Shown piece by piece: positions 36,101 through 45,180 of a DNA stretch of 64,000 bases. The notes under the pieces were generated by a model that had not been told where the DNA came from, did not search any database, and saw only the letters and a program-made list of their open reading frames with translations. The stretch comes from Lamellibrachia satsuma (lineage: Eukaryota; Annelida; Polychaeta; Sabellida; Siboglinidae). The position numbers were made by a program, and so were the translations under genes. The stretch lies in assembly GCA_033239005.1 (NCBI GenBank), contig BSQZ01000001.1, positions 1,102,001 through 1,166,000 of the forward strand, written 5' to 3'. Every line of letters begins with the position of its first letter. The stretch's first letter is position 1.

Positions 36101-39100
36101 GTCTATGTGGAATTGATAATTTGAATTTTGTAACTGGAATTTTGAGGTGTAATTGGAATTTGTGGTTGGTGTGTAACTGGATTTATATAACGTGATTGAC
36201 CCAAAGTCAGCACACAGTCACTGCTTTTTATCATATACCATCACTACACTGGTGTCAATTGTCAATGACAACTCCATATGGTTGGCAGGTTTCTGTCAAG
36301 ACGATAAAAACCACGGTTTATAACCAGGTTTTTACCATCGTATCAGAAATACCTTTTGTGACATCTAAAGTGTCAGAAACCGTCAGAAACTAAAAAATAC
36401 ATGTCATTTTATTTAATGTGTAGATTGTAATTTAAAACCATTATATCAATGCATTATTATCCTATCACTATTCATATACAGTTACAACTTTTATTCTATG
36501 TAAGTATATCATGTTTGCACATAATAGTAAAATAATTGAGGCACCATGGTTACAGTTTTTTTAAACAACAGGACAGGTGTGAATGATAATTGGGAAAGCA
36601 TGAATGAAAACAGCTGGAGCATAAGTACATTCCAGCAACAACAGTGGTGAGGACTTTATAGAACTGAGTTAGGACTGGGGACAGGTGTCAATCACAATTG
36701 GGAAGACAACAAAAGGCCAGTCAAGGATTTGTTTATGCAGTTCTTGGTGTTAAGATCAAGCTAGTTACAGGCAGGGTTGGCTGGTTAGAAGCACCTCTTG
36801 TTACAACTTCATTAAACAGGCAGCTTCGTTGTGCAAGTTTAGACAAAACCCACCAATATAAAAGGTAAAGGTACGTTCTTATATAGCGCTGTATCCAGTC
36901 CTTGGGACTGTTCAAAGTGCTTTACACTTCACCCCCTGGCAGACCTGTTCATTCCAACTTCTCTGGGAAGCATTCAGCCACGCTGCAATTGGTGCACGAA
37001 GACTATTCGTTCAGATAGCCATATCTGTCTGTAGCCAGGTATTCATTTATACAGCTGAGTGAACTGTGGCAACGTGGGGTGAACAAATTTACAAAAGCTT
37101 TGAAACGGCAGCAAGAGGATTCGAACCCGGGTTCTCTCGACTGAGAGTGCAATGTTCTGACAGCTACATTACTGCGCCCACAAAAAGAATCTAGTTGGGT
37201 CCACGCAATCATTTAAGTAGTCCCAGTTTGATTATATAAGAAAACTGACTGCGCTTGCTTTTATCACACATGCAGTGCAAAGTGCTAGCTTCATGATTTG
37301 CTTTACACAGAATTGAGTTTAAGTGAATTAGTCCACTGGTTTCAACATAGCACTACTTGGCCAGCCATCATGCACTTACTAACATCTTCACATAGAGATA
37401 CATCATTTTTATATAACATTACTTGTGAATTTATTGGTGTTTTTATGCAAGAATATTCAATAGGTCATATAATGTGCAATGTCATACACAAAAAAAAAGA
37501 AATATTAGATACTGACAGTTTCCAACACTGTCCTATCAGAAATACCTTTCGGACTGTCAGAAATCCAACCCTGCAACTCCATCAAACAGACTGGAACTTT
37601 TGTTTAAATATTTTTACTGGATGATTTACAGTTTTATAATTTTAAAGATTTTCATTGGATTATCTATTGGTCTGTCAGTAATTGCCATCAAGCAACATAT
37701 TCATTCGATTATTTATTGGTCTGTTAGTAATTGCTGTCAAACGACATTTATGTAAAAAAAATGTGCTTATTTTATTTCAATTGGCAAAATATGTATTTTA
37801 AAAAATATTAAGAGATGAAAGATCACTATAGTAAGACATATTGATATTATTTTTAATGAACAAAGATGTTATATATACTAATACATTCAGTTCCACAATA
37901 TCTTGTAAATGTTTCATCTACTCCTCTGCATTAGGATATCTCGTCTCCCACTAAAATTTAATACTTGCAATAAAACATTGGTAAATGTAAAATATGCTTT
38001 GCAGAAGTTTTTTTTATTTAAATCTTTGTCCGCTTAATTTTTATAAATTTATAAACAACATTTTACAAAATCCAAAAAGAACTAGATTTCACTCAAGAAA
38101 AACTTTAATTTCTACAAAGCCACTGTTTGTATTAATTTGTTAAGATGCCAGATCCAAATAACGTTTGGTCATGTTGAAGCCAAGCCATGTACAAGTAACT
38201 AGTAGACCAAGTGACCTAAAATAGGCAAAGTGGAAGTAAGCCTTAATAAAACCACAGATGGGGAAATAGGAGTGAATCGGAAGATCACGGACGAAGGAGA
38301 CAAAGAGTGATGTACCGGACGCCACCATAGGCAGCTCATACAATGCAGTACCATTCTCAGATTAGCAGAAAGGGGCCTTATTTCTGGCTGCACTGACTGC
38401 AAGTAAAAAACACCTGCTCAAATCTAGAGTCATAAAAAATAACTGGCCAAATCTTTTCCCAACTCTGAATGAGTTCTTGCACAACTGGGTCTGACGTTAA
38501 TCTCAATGTGACTGTTCGACTAAATAAACACATTTTTTTGTTGTCCAGGTTACTGGCCTTAGTGTAGCAACTAATACTGCACAGTTTATTTTAATGTGTT
38601 TAGCTTTAATCAAACTATTTTCACTTACACACAATGTGGAGGCACAATACACGTGACTTGGAAAAATTGTGTCATTCATTCGCACAATAATGGTCTTTAC
38701 ATAGAACATTCATCATCTGTCAAATGTAATTTTCCAAGTTACCAGGGATTCACATTTCAACACTGTCTCAATGCCAGCTGCGTTTGAAACGTCGGTAAAT
38801 TTTCTCTGCTTTCTTCCACAACAGTTTAGTGATTCCCGACCTCACCTTACGGTTCCCCATTCCAAAGTGACGGAGATAAAGTGGTCTAATTAAAGGGGTG
38901 GCCAAATTACAGAGGCTGGTCAAATATACAGATGTGGAATAAACAGACTGTGATACAGTTGCTGTTTTGAAGGGGTGGCCGCTTTGAGGGGTTCTACTGT
39001 GTATTCCATGCTGGAGCAAGATAAATACTCACCACATACTCCATGTCTTCCAGTCGATCAAGGGCCATCTCCCAGTGGCTCACTGCTAACTGTAGAACTT

Positions 39101-40391
39101 CCAAACCTGGCTCAAACAAACACAACTATAAGTGTTGCGTGCATGGGACAGGCTCGAAAAGCCCCCTTTTTCTTTCCTGAAATATATCTTCACGATTGAG
39201 AAACAAAAAATCACTACTAGAATTCATGGTTACCGGTAGAACGATAGTACCTACTAATGAAAATCTCAAAGTCACCATACCATGATATGTTGTGTATCAA
39301 AACAAGCTGGGGTGGTAAACCAAAATTTAAGCACCCCCTGGGATGGTCTGAAAATATTTATTTTGTTTGGCGCCCTTATAAAATCAAAACGTACGATTGC
39401 CAGAAACCCTGTGATAAGTTTGGTGCTATTGTCCATCAAGTAACTGTATTCTAAAAAATTGCCCTAAGCGACCTGATTATATGAAGCATAATGCTTTTAA
39501 AAATCACTTTCGAGTCGCAGTCACACTACACTAACCTAGATCACACAGCTGCTCTGAATTCATGTTTGACGTATCTTGGAGATTGGTGATTGTTGCAATG
39601 GATGCATCAGTGCCGTCCACAGATGGAGTTGCCGACCTGTGATTCATGGTGTCCTTCGAACTTGAGCTAACGTGATCACCAGTCTGAACTACTGCGGAAC
39701 AAAGTGAGTGTTACAAAGTCTGTTTTTGTTGTAAAATCCTTTTGTACAGTGTAAACTATATCTATTCTAACATCTGGACTGCCGAAATATGTTAATGAAC
39801 CAGTTTATTTACTATAAGTTTTATAACTTTTAACTGTTCACGAGTTCTGACTTTGCCATTCGCTACAATGTTGGCAGTATCACATTTAGACAATTTATTA
39901 AAAGTTAAAAAAAATATTTATTTAAAAAGTAAGCTATTTGATATAGTGTGACATGACAAAACCCGAGATACTTACAACCAAAGGCCAGCTTCCATTCCTA
40001 AGTCATGCCTGTAGAAGATTATTTGCACATGGGTGTTTTTGGACTGCTTCCTTGTATTAACCAGAGTGACTTAGTTGCATAAATTCAGTTCTAGAACTTT
40101 ACTATGTAAAAGTTAAAATTTGAAACAGCGCCTGCACTTCCAAAACATAAATTAGCCGCTTACTACACAGTGACAGTTTCACATTGCAAACACACCTGTG
40201 TGCGACGGGGGTGATTTGCCAAGTTGGCGCCACTGTGCCCTCTCTATCTGTGGTTCAGAGACGACTGGATCCCTCTTCTTCACAGCTCTGCGCCGCCGCT
40301 TGAAGTACATGGCCAGTACCCCAATGAGGGTAATACCAACTCCCGCGCCAATCACAGTCAACCGTACAGGGTTGCTTAGTACCCCTGGCAT
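24552..40391 (-). CDS. MIGA: Mitoguardin (MIGA/FAM73) orthologue, whole gene, 12 coding exons
   Basis: Coding exons in transcription order: 40391-40196, 39691-39536, 39106-39033, 35833-35594, 34377-34265, 31664-31592, 30121-30035, 28951-28856, 27292-27158, 26515-26462, 26308-26192, 24689-24552. All phases agree, giving 492 aa, somewhat shorter than vertebrate MIGA1/2 (about 600). Mitoguardins are outer-mitochondrial-membrane proteins that promote fusion and, through VAP binding, ER contacts and lipid transfer. Seen here: one N-terminal membrane segment (residues 11-30) followed by 'KRRRR'; an acidic, serine-rich 'SSDDSFMSAQE' at about 212-222 resembling the FFAT-like VAP-binding site; 'TFYDVVLDFILFDSFDDLEA' near 350-369; 'NRWLSNGFKET'; 'VWSVLKAKKGLL'; and 'FYDVSEHISPIMAWGFLGP', all diagnostic of the family. 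Vertebrates have two paralogues; this looks like the single invertebrate form. Confidence 0.93.
24714..25663. mobile_element. Possible non-autonomous element with 'GCTGCCAAC' ends
   Basis: 'tagctgccaacatt' at the left and 'aatggttggcagccct' at the right are inverted. The right part has several 'atcgtaatg' repeats. It lies in MIGA intron 11 just upstream of exon 12. Ends and target duplication are not certain. Confidence 0.35.
26192..26308 (-). CDS. MIGA: MIGA exon 11
   Basis: 39 codons, phase 0 at both ends. It encodes 'YPRGFIARFYDVSEHISPIM' followed by 'AWGFLGPDGPL', the most conserved block of the family. The donor is GTTTGT. Confidence 0.93.
26462..26515 (-). CDS. MIGA: MIGA exon 10 (18 codons)
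   Basis: The acceptor is 'tgtctgcag' and the donor GTCAGT. It encodes 'ALSTAVWSVLKAKKGLLK', matching 'ALATACWSVLKAKRRLLM'. It is a micro-exon too short for ORF searches. Confidence 0.9.
26640..26760. mobile_element. Fragment of the 'AGTAGAAC' MITE family
   Basis: It shares 'cacccctttaatcaggcc' and a terminal 'gagttctacta' with the complete element at 49134-49312. Only one end is preserved. Confidence 0.55.
27049..27142. repeat. (TA)n tract next to the MIGA exon 9 donor
   Basis: About 45 dinucleotide copies with one 'tttt' interruption. The tract starts 15 bp inside intron 9. The Tyr-Ile frames across it are artefacts. Confidence 0.96.
27158..27292 (-). CDS. MIGA: MIGA exon 9
   Basis: 45 codons, phase 0 both sides, donor GTAAGA. 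It encodes 'VTNITFYDVVLDFILFDSFD' and 'NRWLSNGFKET'. Its acceptor ('tcatcttctag') and first 35 bases are the founder of the adjacent 48-bp array. Confidence 0.93.
27245..27490 (-). repeat. Minisatellite, 48-bp unit, 5 copies, spanning the exon 9 acceptor
   Basis: In gene orientation the unit is 'ctaggtgacaaacataac', 'attctacgatgtcgtgc' and 'ttgacttcatctt'. The exon-proximal copy is real exon sequence; the other four lie upstream in the intron. Each upstream copy presents another acceptor-like 'cttctag' and a copy of the first codons of exon 9. The copy junction reads in frame as TAG, so using an upstream acceptor would introduce a stop. Confidence 0.95.
27660..27895 (+). mobile_element. LINE 3' fragment, family C, copy 1
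   Basis: Collinear with 47228-47470: both read 'cttggtgcggatgga', 'aggaaaag', 'gcagtggaaa.ggacaacagc' and 'ggtacaagaactagt'. Combined frames give a basic C-terminal tail typical of LINE ORF2 ('DREQWKGQQPKQC'), with stops. Confidence 0.6.
28115..28720 (-). pseudogene. Decayed LINE (CR1/L2-like), C-terminal half of ORF2
   Basis: On the - strand, 'NLGVVFDGDFNLHQHISQVC' and 'IHDLRRIRRHIS' are followed, after frame changes, by 'FQRLQSCLVRVVLRASRF' and 'LLKQLHWLPV'. These are the thumb and C-terminal motifs of CR1/L2-type reverse transcriptases. Frames are broken; it sits in MIGA intron 8. Confidence 0.8.
28856..28951 (-). CDS. MIGA: MIGA exon 8
   Basis: 32 codons, phase 0 both sides, acceptor 'atttctgccag', donor GTCAGT. 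It encodes 'DPRLFLAAFEDMIAWLQEDH' and 'IEDELHARG', matching vertebrate 'SPKGFLESYEEMLSYALRPE'. Confidence 0.92.
29045..29612. mobile_element. Penelope-type inverted ends enclosing a LINE fragment
   Basis: The left (29049-29115) and right (29540-29610) flanks are inverted copies sharing 'ttacctttgtt', 'gtgacgtttcga' and 'actttcagctgcc', the same type of ends as at 15093-15165. Between them, 29130-29385 reads as the end of a LINE protein ('QIEVFKIVNGYEDVDRN', 'MRKYSFSQRVINQWNKL') in broken frame, and continues with 'ggactctcgataagcc', a tail also seen near 59700 and 59970. Confidence 0.65.
30035..30121 (-). CDS. MIGA: MIGA exon 7
   Basis: 29 codons, phase 0 both sides, donor GTGAGT. It encodes 'QAFSDESTCSWFIKTGQTLL' and 'ANLLVKSDR'. 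The acceptor 'catgttgtag' is only 23 bp from the end of a hAT-like insertion. Confidence 0.9.
30145..31243. mobile_element. hAT-like non-autonomous transposon with 8-bp target duplication
   Basis: The inverted ends are 'cagggctggggtcaatt' and its complement ('aattcaccccagccctg'). It is flanked by 'tgaaacac' and 'tgaaacat', an 8-bp duplication with one mismatch, the length typical of hAT. The interior is built of 'caattccaattca' motifs and carries no transposase frame. Confidence 0.85.
31592..31664 (-). CDS. MIGA: MIGA exon 6
   Basis: 73 bp, entry phase 2, exit phase 0, acceptor 'tttttcag', donor GTAAGT. It encodes 'RTKLCNCQSDAEFLAKLHCL' and 'RLAFT', matching 'RTELLGCYSDQDFLAKLHCV'. It was found only through phase and homology. 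Confidence 0.9.
31945..33605. repeat. Minisatellite, 56-bp unit, about 29 copies, with higher-order structure
   Basis: The unit reads 'atgtggcagatgtctgagcc', 'tgacaacactgacttcat' and 'actgcaccaaatgtcaac'. Shortened variants ('gtctgagccttcatac') recur near 32320, 32925 and 33302, each followed by a unit with 'gtttgaacctgac', showing block duplication. It lies in MIGA intron 5. Small frames across it are artefacts. Confidence 0.95.
34265..34377 (-). CDS. MIGA: MIGA exon 5
   Basis: 113 bp, entry phase 0, exit phase 2 (donor GTAAAC). It encodes 'VIDLSDLDQLQSMYRHLKFY' and 'HAGLEALQKNTVTCRKLR', matching vertebrate 'YEEALQLVKEGRVPCRTLR'. Confidence 0.9.
34408..34986. mobile_element. hAT-like MITE with perfect 8-bp target duplication
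   Basis: It is flanked on both sides by 'cactgatc' (34400-34407 and 34987-34994). The ends are 'cacggctgtaac' and the complement of 'cttactggctctg'. The interior is rich in 'acttcgttac' and 'aagtagaagtaga' palindromic repeats. It starts 30 bp upstream of the exon 5 acceptor. Confidence 0.85.
35594..35833 (-). CDS. MIGA: MIGA exon 4 (FFAT-like region)
   Basis: 80 codons, phase 0 both sides, acceptor 'ctgttggcag', donor GTAGGA. It encodes 'QDTVAAQQLREQLLDLVTHV', a heptad-like stretch, and ends 'SSYEDSSDDSFMSAQE', which corresponds to the acidic 'SEDSFFSATE' FFAT-like site of human MIGA2. Confidence 0.92.
35850..36204. mobile_element. Non-autonomous element related to the one at 30145
   Basis: The ends 'ctggggtcaattacatt' and the complement of 'aacgtgattgaccca' are inverted and resemble the 'ctggggtcaattccatt' end of the hAT-like element. 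The interior has repeated 'gtaattggaatt'. Flanks 'agtcacac' and 'agtcagcac' could be a decayed duplication. It starts about 16 bp from the exon 4 acceptor. Confidence 0.6.
36862..37186 (-). mobile_element. tRNA-derived SINE, family S, copy 1
   Basis: About 320 bp, near-identical in order to 51399-51727. On the - strand the head has a B-box 'gggttcgaatcct' and the tail ends in 'taccttta' units. The conserved body includes 'gctttacacttcaccccctg' in plus orientation. Confidence 0.88.
37187..38847. other. MIGA intron 3, no exon seen
   Basis: AT-rich intron. A small direct repeat ('gattat.tattggtctgt.agtaattg.c') occurs twice at 37658-37742. No coding similarity. Confidence 0.45.
38848..39003. 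mobile_element. 'AGTAGAAC' MITE, 5'-truncated copy
   Basis: Shares 'aaaggggtggcc', 'acagaggctggtcaaata' and a terminal 'ggggttctactgt' with 49134-49312. Its intact end lies 29 bp inside intron 3 from the MIGA exon 3 donor. Confidence 0.7.
39033..39106 (-). CDS. MIGA: MIGA exon 3
   Basis: 74 bp, entry phase 1, exit phase 0, donor GTGAGT. It encodes 'GLEVLQLAVSHWEMALDRLE' and 'DMEYV', matching vertebrate 'GMELFEEALQKWEQAL'. Confidence 0.9.
39536..39691 (-). CDS. MIGA: MIGA exon 2
   Basis: 156 bp, phase 1 both sides, acceptor 'ttgttccgcag', donor GTTAGT. It encodes a polar Ser/Thr-rich stretch ('HVSSSSKDTMNHRSATPS') ending 'MNSEQLCDLG'. Position and composition fit the disordered region after the membrane anchor. 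Confidence 0.82.
40196..40391 (-). CDS. MIGA: MIGA exon 1 (start, membrane anchor)
   Basis: The ATG is followed by 'PGVLSNPVRL', then the hydrophobic 'TVIGAGVGITLIGVLAMYF' and 'KRRRRAVKKRD'. Donor GTGTGT, exit phase 1. A plausible acceptor ('gctctttttag') lies 39 bp upstream of the ATG, so a non-coding first exon is likely. Confidence 0.88.
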
Positions 40392-40517
40392 GTTGTCACT
40401 TCAGTTTCATGATGTGACTTCAACACGAGTCTAAAAAGAGCCATGTACAATCACAACAACGCACAGTTTGTAAAATGCAGCAAGGTTGTATATATATGAC
40501 GTTTTGTTGGCAGACAA

Positions 40518-40596
40518 TTTTGATGACTCTTGCTATGTGTTATTCAGAGCAAAATGCATTTTGATGACTCTTGCTATGTGTTATTCAGAGCAAAAT
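40518..40596. repeat. Tandem duplication, about 41 bp, two copies
   Basis: 'attttgatgactcttgct' and 'atgtgttattcagagcaaaatg' occur twice in a row, upstream of the MIGA start. Confidence 0.9.
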
Positions 40597-40778
40597 GACA
40601 AAACCACTCAGTCAGAAATGCTTTAAATTTGAAATAACTTAATATATCTACCTACAAAACTGTAATCCACCAATTTTGACCGAGCTCAATGACTGGTTGT
40701 GAAATGAATCGAACCACCATCCTCTCGATCGGCAGTTGATGCTTTAACCATTACGAATACGGTTGGAATGACTCTCTG

Positions 40779-41870
40779 CCTGAATGCTCCAACCACTTGG
40801 TCACAATGCTCCAACCACTTGGTCACAATGCCCCAACCACTTGGTCGCAATGCCCCAACCACTTCGTCGCAATGTTCCAACCACTTGTTTGCAATGCTCC
40901 AACCACTTGGTCGCAATGCTCCAACCACTTGGTCGCAATGCTCCAACCACTTGGTTGCAATGCTCCAACCACTTGGTCACAATGCTCCAACCACTTTGTC
41001 ACAATGCTCCAACCACTTGGTTGCAATGCTCCAACCACTTGGTCGCAATGCTCCAACCACTTGGTCGCAATGCTCCAACCACTTGGTCGCAATGCTCCAA
41101 CCACTTGGTCGCAATGCTCCAACCACTTGGTCGCAATGCCCCAACCACTTGGTCGCAATGCCCCAACCACTTGGTCGCAATGCCCCAACCACTTGGTCGC
41201 AAAGTTCCAACCACTTGGTCGCAATGCTCCAACCACTTGATCGCAATGCTCCAACCACTTGGTCGCAAAGTTCCAACCACTTGGTCGCAATGCCCCAACC
41301 ACTTGGTCGCAATGCCCCAACCACTTGGTCGCAATGCTCCAACCACTTGGTCGCAATGCTCCAACCACTTGGTCGCAAAGTTCCAACCACTTTGTCGCAA
41401 TGCTCCAACCACTTGGTCGCAATGCCCCAACCACTTGGTCGCAATGCCCCAACCACTTGGTCGCAATGCCCCAACCACTTGGTCGCAATGCCCCAACCAC
41501 TTGGTCGCAATGCCCCAACCAATTGGTCGCAATGCCCCAACCACTTGGTCGCAATGCCCCAACCACTTGGTCGCAATGCCCCAACCACTTGGTCGCAATG
41601 CCCCAACCACTTGGTCGCAATGCTCCAACCACTTGGTCGCAATGCTCCAACCACTTGGTCGCAATGCTCCAACCACTTGGTCGCAATGCTCCAACCACTT
41701 GGTCGCAATGCTCCAACCACTTGGTCGCAATGCTCCAACCACTTGGTCGCAATGCTCCAAACACTTGGTCGCAATGCTCCAACCACTTGGTCGCAATGCT
41801 CCAACCACTTGGTCGCAATGCTCCAACCACTTGGTCACAATGCTCCAACCACTTGGTCGCAAAATGCCCC
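40779..41870. repeat. Minisatellite, 22-bp unit, about 50 copies
   Basis: The unit is 'ccaaccacttggtcgcaa' plus 'tgct' or 'tgcc'. It has no stop in any of six frames because 22 is not a multiple of 3 and the unit lacks stop triplets, which creates frames of up to 389 aa on both strands. None has a protein-like composition. Edge copies carry 'tcac' or 'ttgc' in place of the central 'tcgc'. Confidence 0.98.
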
Positions 41871-42468
41871 ACTGAAGGTGATAATAAAGCATGGAAGTTA
41901 TATAATCGGACAGCAATAAACAGTGTTAACAAGTCATCAGTTTTTTTCTTAAATGTCATGTTAACTGGTTCAGTAGGGAAATTCAGATCCAATTAACTAC
42001 TCACATCGACAAACACATTGAGCTAAAACGAAATACTTGTCAGTTAGATCAAGCACAGTTAAGACTAGGAAAGCCTCTAAATTTATTTAAATCTACACAA
42101 CAAAAGGAGCCAATTATCAGTCTGACACATTCTACAGCAGGTGACAGGTGTGCGTCGACAATCGTCTTGCAAAGGTCAAACACGTGGCGTTTGCCTAACA
42201 AAGGATTTTGCACACCTCGCTACCCAACATGCAACTCACTTCCGGTAACATTGTAACGTTAACGTATGCTGGGCGGTAATATTTCTGTGCGTACAGTCGT
42301 TAACGTACCGCTTTTCATAAGAAATCCACATATGTTTTTAATGACAAGTAGGTATAGTGAAAGTTTATTCATTGGGGCATTTGTGTAAGGTCACAGTATT
42401 CGGATTACGCATCGCAATGCCGAGATACGGATGTTGAAAGGTGAGTGGGGTCATTCCTAGTTGCATAC

Positions 42469-42527
<59 letters not shown>

Positions 42528-43189
42528 TTACAGGGGCTCAAGCTGATTCAGTTGCCCGTGGTTTTCATGTTTAGGTCAGAAAGGAAAAGATCGCCGTTAC
42601 CTTTAATGTAAATTAATTGTCAATGTTATAATTATCATGACATTAAATTTTTCTACACCGGTCTTGGCAGACCGTAGGTAGGTTCCAAGTTTGACTAAAC
42701 AGTGTATGACCTTACCCTGCAGTCTACACGACGATAAACCGCTATCGTCGAGCACATGATTATGTTACGACACGTTAGAAACTATATAAGTTTTCGCAAA
42801 TACGTTTACTAGCGCTGTTGTTCAAATCTTACCAATATATTGAACATGCTGCTGCAATACATAAACAGCAACGTATGTCAAGTCAAGTAATCATATTTAA
42901 CGATTAGCGCAGAGTATTTAGTTCGACATTATCCTTCGCCTTGGAGTCGGACTTAGCGACCATCTTTGTTGTACTACACCCAATGATCCATAGATGGCAA
43001 TAGTGGTACTACAAACCCCAAAGTACCCACCAGTGGCGCCACTGTTGGGAATATACAAACCCAACGCTACGGATAATTGAGGACGCTGACCCCCGACGGG
43101 GTGTGCTAGGTCTCACCGACGGGGCAACACACCGTCTTCGCATTACTCCCACACTTCTTCCTCCCAACATTCTAAAACTTATGTTTCAC
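41871..43189. other. Putative MIGA promoter region
   Basis: No coding exon. (AT)n at 42472-42525. A strong ETS-type site lies at 42237-42246. If the acceptor upstream of the MIGA ATG is used, a non-coding first exon should lie in this interval; one possible donor on the - strand is GTGAGT at about 42006-42001. Confidence 0.35.
42237..42246 (-). promoter_or_regulatory. ETS/GABP-like site
   Basis: 'cacttccggt' on the + strand is 'ACCGGAAGTG' on the - strand, the classic ETS core often found at start sites of mitochondrial and housekeeping genes. A single motif, so weak evidence. Confidence 0.3.
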
Positions 43190-43560
43190 ATCACTCAAGC
43201 ATCTCTCATTCACATCACTCCGCACTTCTCATGTACATCACTCACATAACTCCAACATCTCTCCCTCTCATCACTCCAACATATCTTCCTCACACAACAT
43301 CAACTTATCTCACATCACTACAACATATCTCCCTCACACCATTCCAACATATCTTCCTCACATCACTACAACATATCTCCCTTACATCACTCCAACATAT
43401 CTTCCTCACATAACGCCAACGCTATTCCGTCACATCACTCCAACATCTCTCATATAACTCCAGTATATCTTCCTAATATCAATCCAGCTTTTCTCCATCA
43501 TATCTCCTCACAACATATATCCCTCACATCACTCCAGCATCTCAAACCATTACCTCTCCC
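43190..43560. repeat. Minisatellite, about 24-bp unit (orientation +)
   Basis: Degenerate copies of 'ctcacatcactccaacatat' plus 'ctcc'. The same unit in inverse orientation forms the array at 47622-47860. Confidence 0.85.
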
Positions 43561-43761
43561 TGCAACGCAAATCATTTTTTTTTACATTTTGTTTTATTCT
43601 GGTAATTTACACTTGTGTAACGTATTGTTCTCATATGGTAGCCGTTGAGGTGACGTGACGTGTGATGTGTGCGCTATGCTGCCACTATTATTGACATTGT
43701 TGTAAGTTTTATGCTATATTGTACTTTAATGTTATATCTGTTTTACTCTGAACGTCTGTGA

Positions 43762-45180
43762 ACTACTATGAATGCAAGATCCGTTCGCAATAAAACGACG
43801 GACATTTTAGACCACATTCATGAACACAATTTAGACATTGTTGCTCTATCTGAAATCTGGCTCTGTAACAAAGATGCTGACCTCCCTGTGATCAGAGACT
43901 TTATGTTGCTCTATCTGAAACCTGGCTCTCTAACAAAGATGCTGACATCCCTGTGATCATAGACTTTATGTTGCTCGATCTGAAACCTGGCTTTCTAGCA
44001 AAAACCCTGACCTCCCTGATATCAGATATGTTATGTTGCTCTATTTGAAACCTGGTTCTCTAGCAAAGACGCTGACCTCCCAGTGATCAGAGATTTTATG
44101 TTGCTCGATCTGAAACCTGGCTTAATTTCTAGCAAAGACGCTGACCTCCCTGTGATCAGAGATTTTTTGTTGCTCTATCTGAAACCTGGCTTTCTAACAA
44201 AGATGCTAGCCTCTCAGTGATCAGAGATTTTATGTTGCTCTATCTGAAACCTGGCTTTGTAACAAAGATGCTAGCCTCTCAGTGATCAGAGATTTTATGT
44301 TGCTCTATCTGAAACCTGGCTCTCTAACAAAGATGCTAGCCTCTCAGTGATCAGAGACTTTATGTTGCTCTATTTGAAGCCTGGCTCTCTAACAAAGACG
44401 CTAACCTTCCAGTGATCAGAGATTTTATGTTTCTAGCTCTATCTGAAACCTGGCTCTCCAACAAAGATGTTGACCTCCCAGTGATCATAGATTTTATGTT
44501 GCTCTATCTGAAACCTGGCTCTCTAACAAAGATGTTGACCTCCCTGTGATCAGAGACTTTATGTTGCTCTATCTGAAACCTGGCTCCTTGTGATCAGAGA
44601 CTTTATGTTGCTGTATCTAAAACCTGGCTTTCTAACAAAGACGCTGACCTCCCTGTGATCAGAGATTTTATGTTGCTCTATCTGAAACCTGGCTTTCTAA
44701 CAAAGACACTGACTGTCCTGTGATCAGAGACTATTTGTTGCTCGATTTGAAACTTGGCTTTCTAAGAAAGACGCTGACCTCCCTGTGATCAGAGATTTTA
44801 TGTTGCTCTATCTGAAACCTGGCTTTCTAACAAAGACACTGACTGTCCTGTGATCAGAGACTATATGTTGCTCGATCTGAAACTTGGCTTTCTAACAAAG
44901 ACACTGACCTCCCTGTGATCAGAGATTTTATGTTGCTCTATCTGAAACCTGGCTTTCTAACAAAGACGCTGACCGTCCTGTGATCAGAGACTATATGTTG
45001 TTCGATCTGAAACTTGGCTTTCTAACAAAGACGCTGACCTTCCTGTGATCAGAGACTTTATGTTGCTCTATCTGAATCCTGGCTCTCTAGCAAAGATGCT
45101 GACATCTCTGTGATCAGAGACTTTATGCTGATCTATCTGAAACCTGGCTCTCTAGCAAAGACGCTCTTTTGAAGCCATGA
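43762..45180 (+). mobile_element. LINE endonuclease start followed by a 65-bp array derived from it
   Basis: 43768-43900 encodes 'MNARSVRNKTTDILDHIHEH' and 'NLDIVALSEIWLCNKDADLP', the N-terminal AP-endonuclease motifs of CR1/L2-type LINEs. From about 43840 on, the segment coding 'VALSE.WL' through 'PVIRDFM' is repeated about 20 times with a 65-bp period ('ttatgttgctctatctgaaa', 'cctggctctctaacaaag', 'atgctgacctccctgtgatc', 'agagact'). The period is not a multiple of three, so the frame is lost after the first copy. Confidence 0.88.

Noticed and set aside
40768..41996. Open frames of 245-389 aa on both strands
   Set aside because: They arise from a 22-bp repeat that lacks stop triplets in every frame; composition is purely periodic and both strands are equally open.
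42950..43020. YY1-like 'aaagatggtcgc' as a promoter element
   Set aside because: Single weak motif without positional support.
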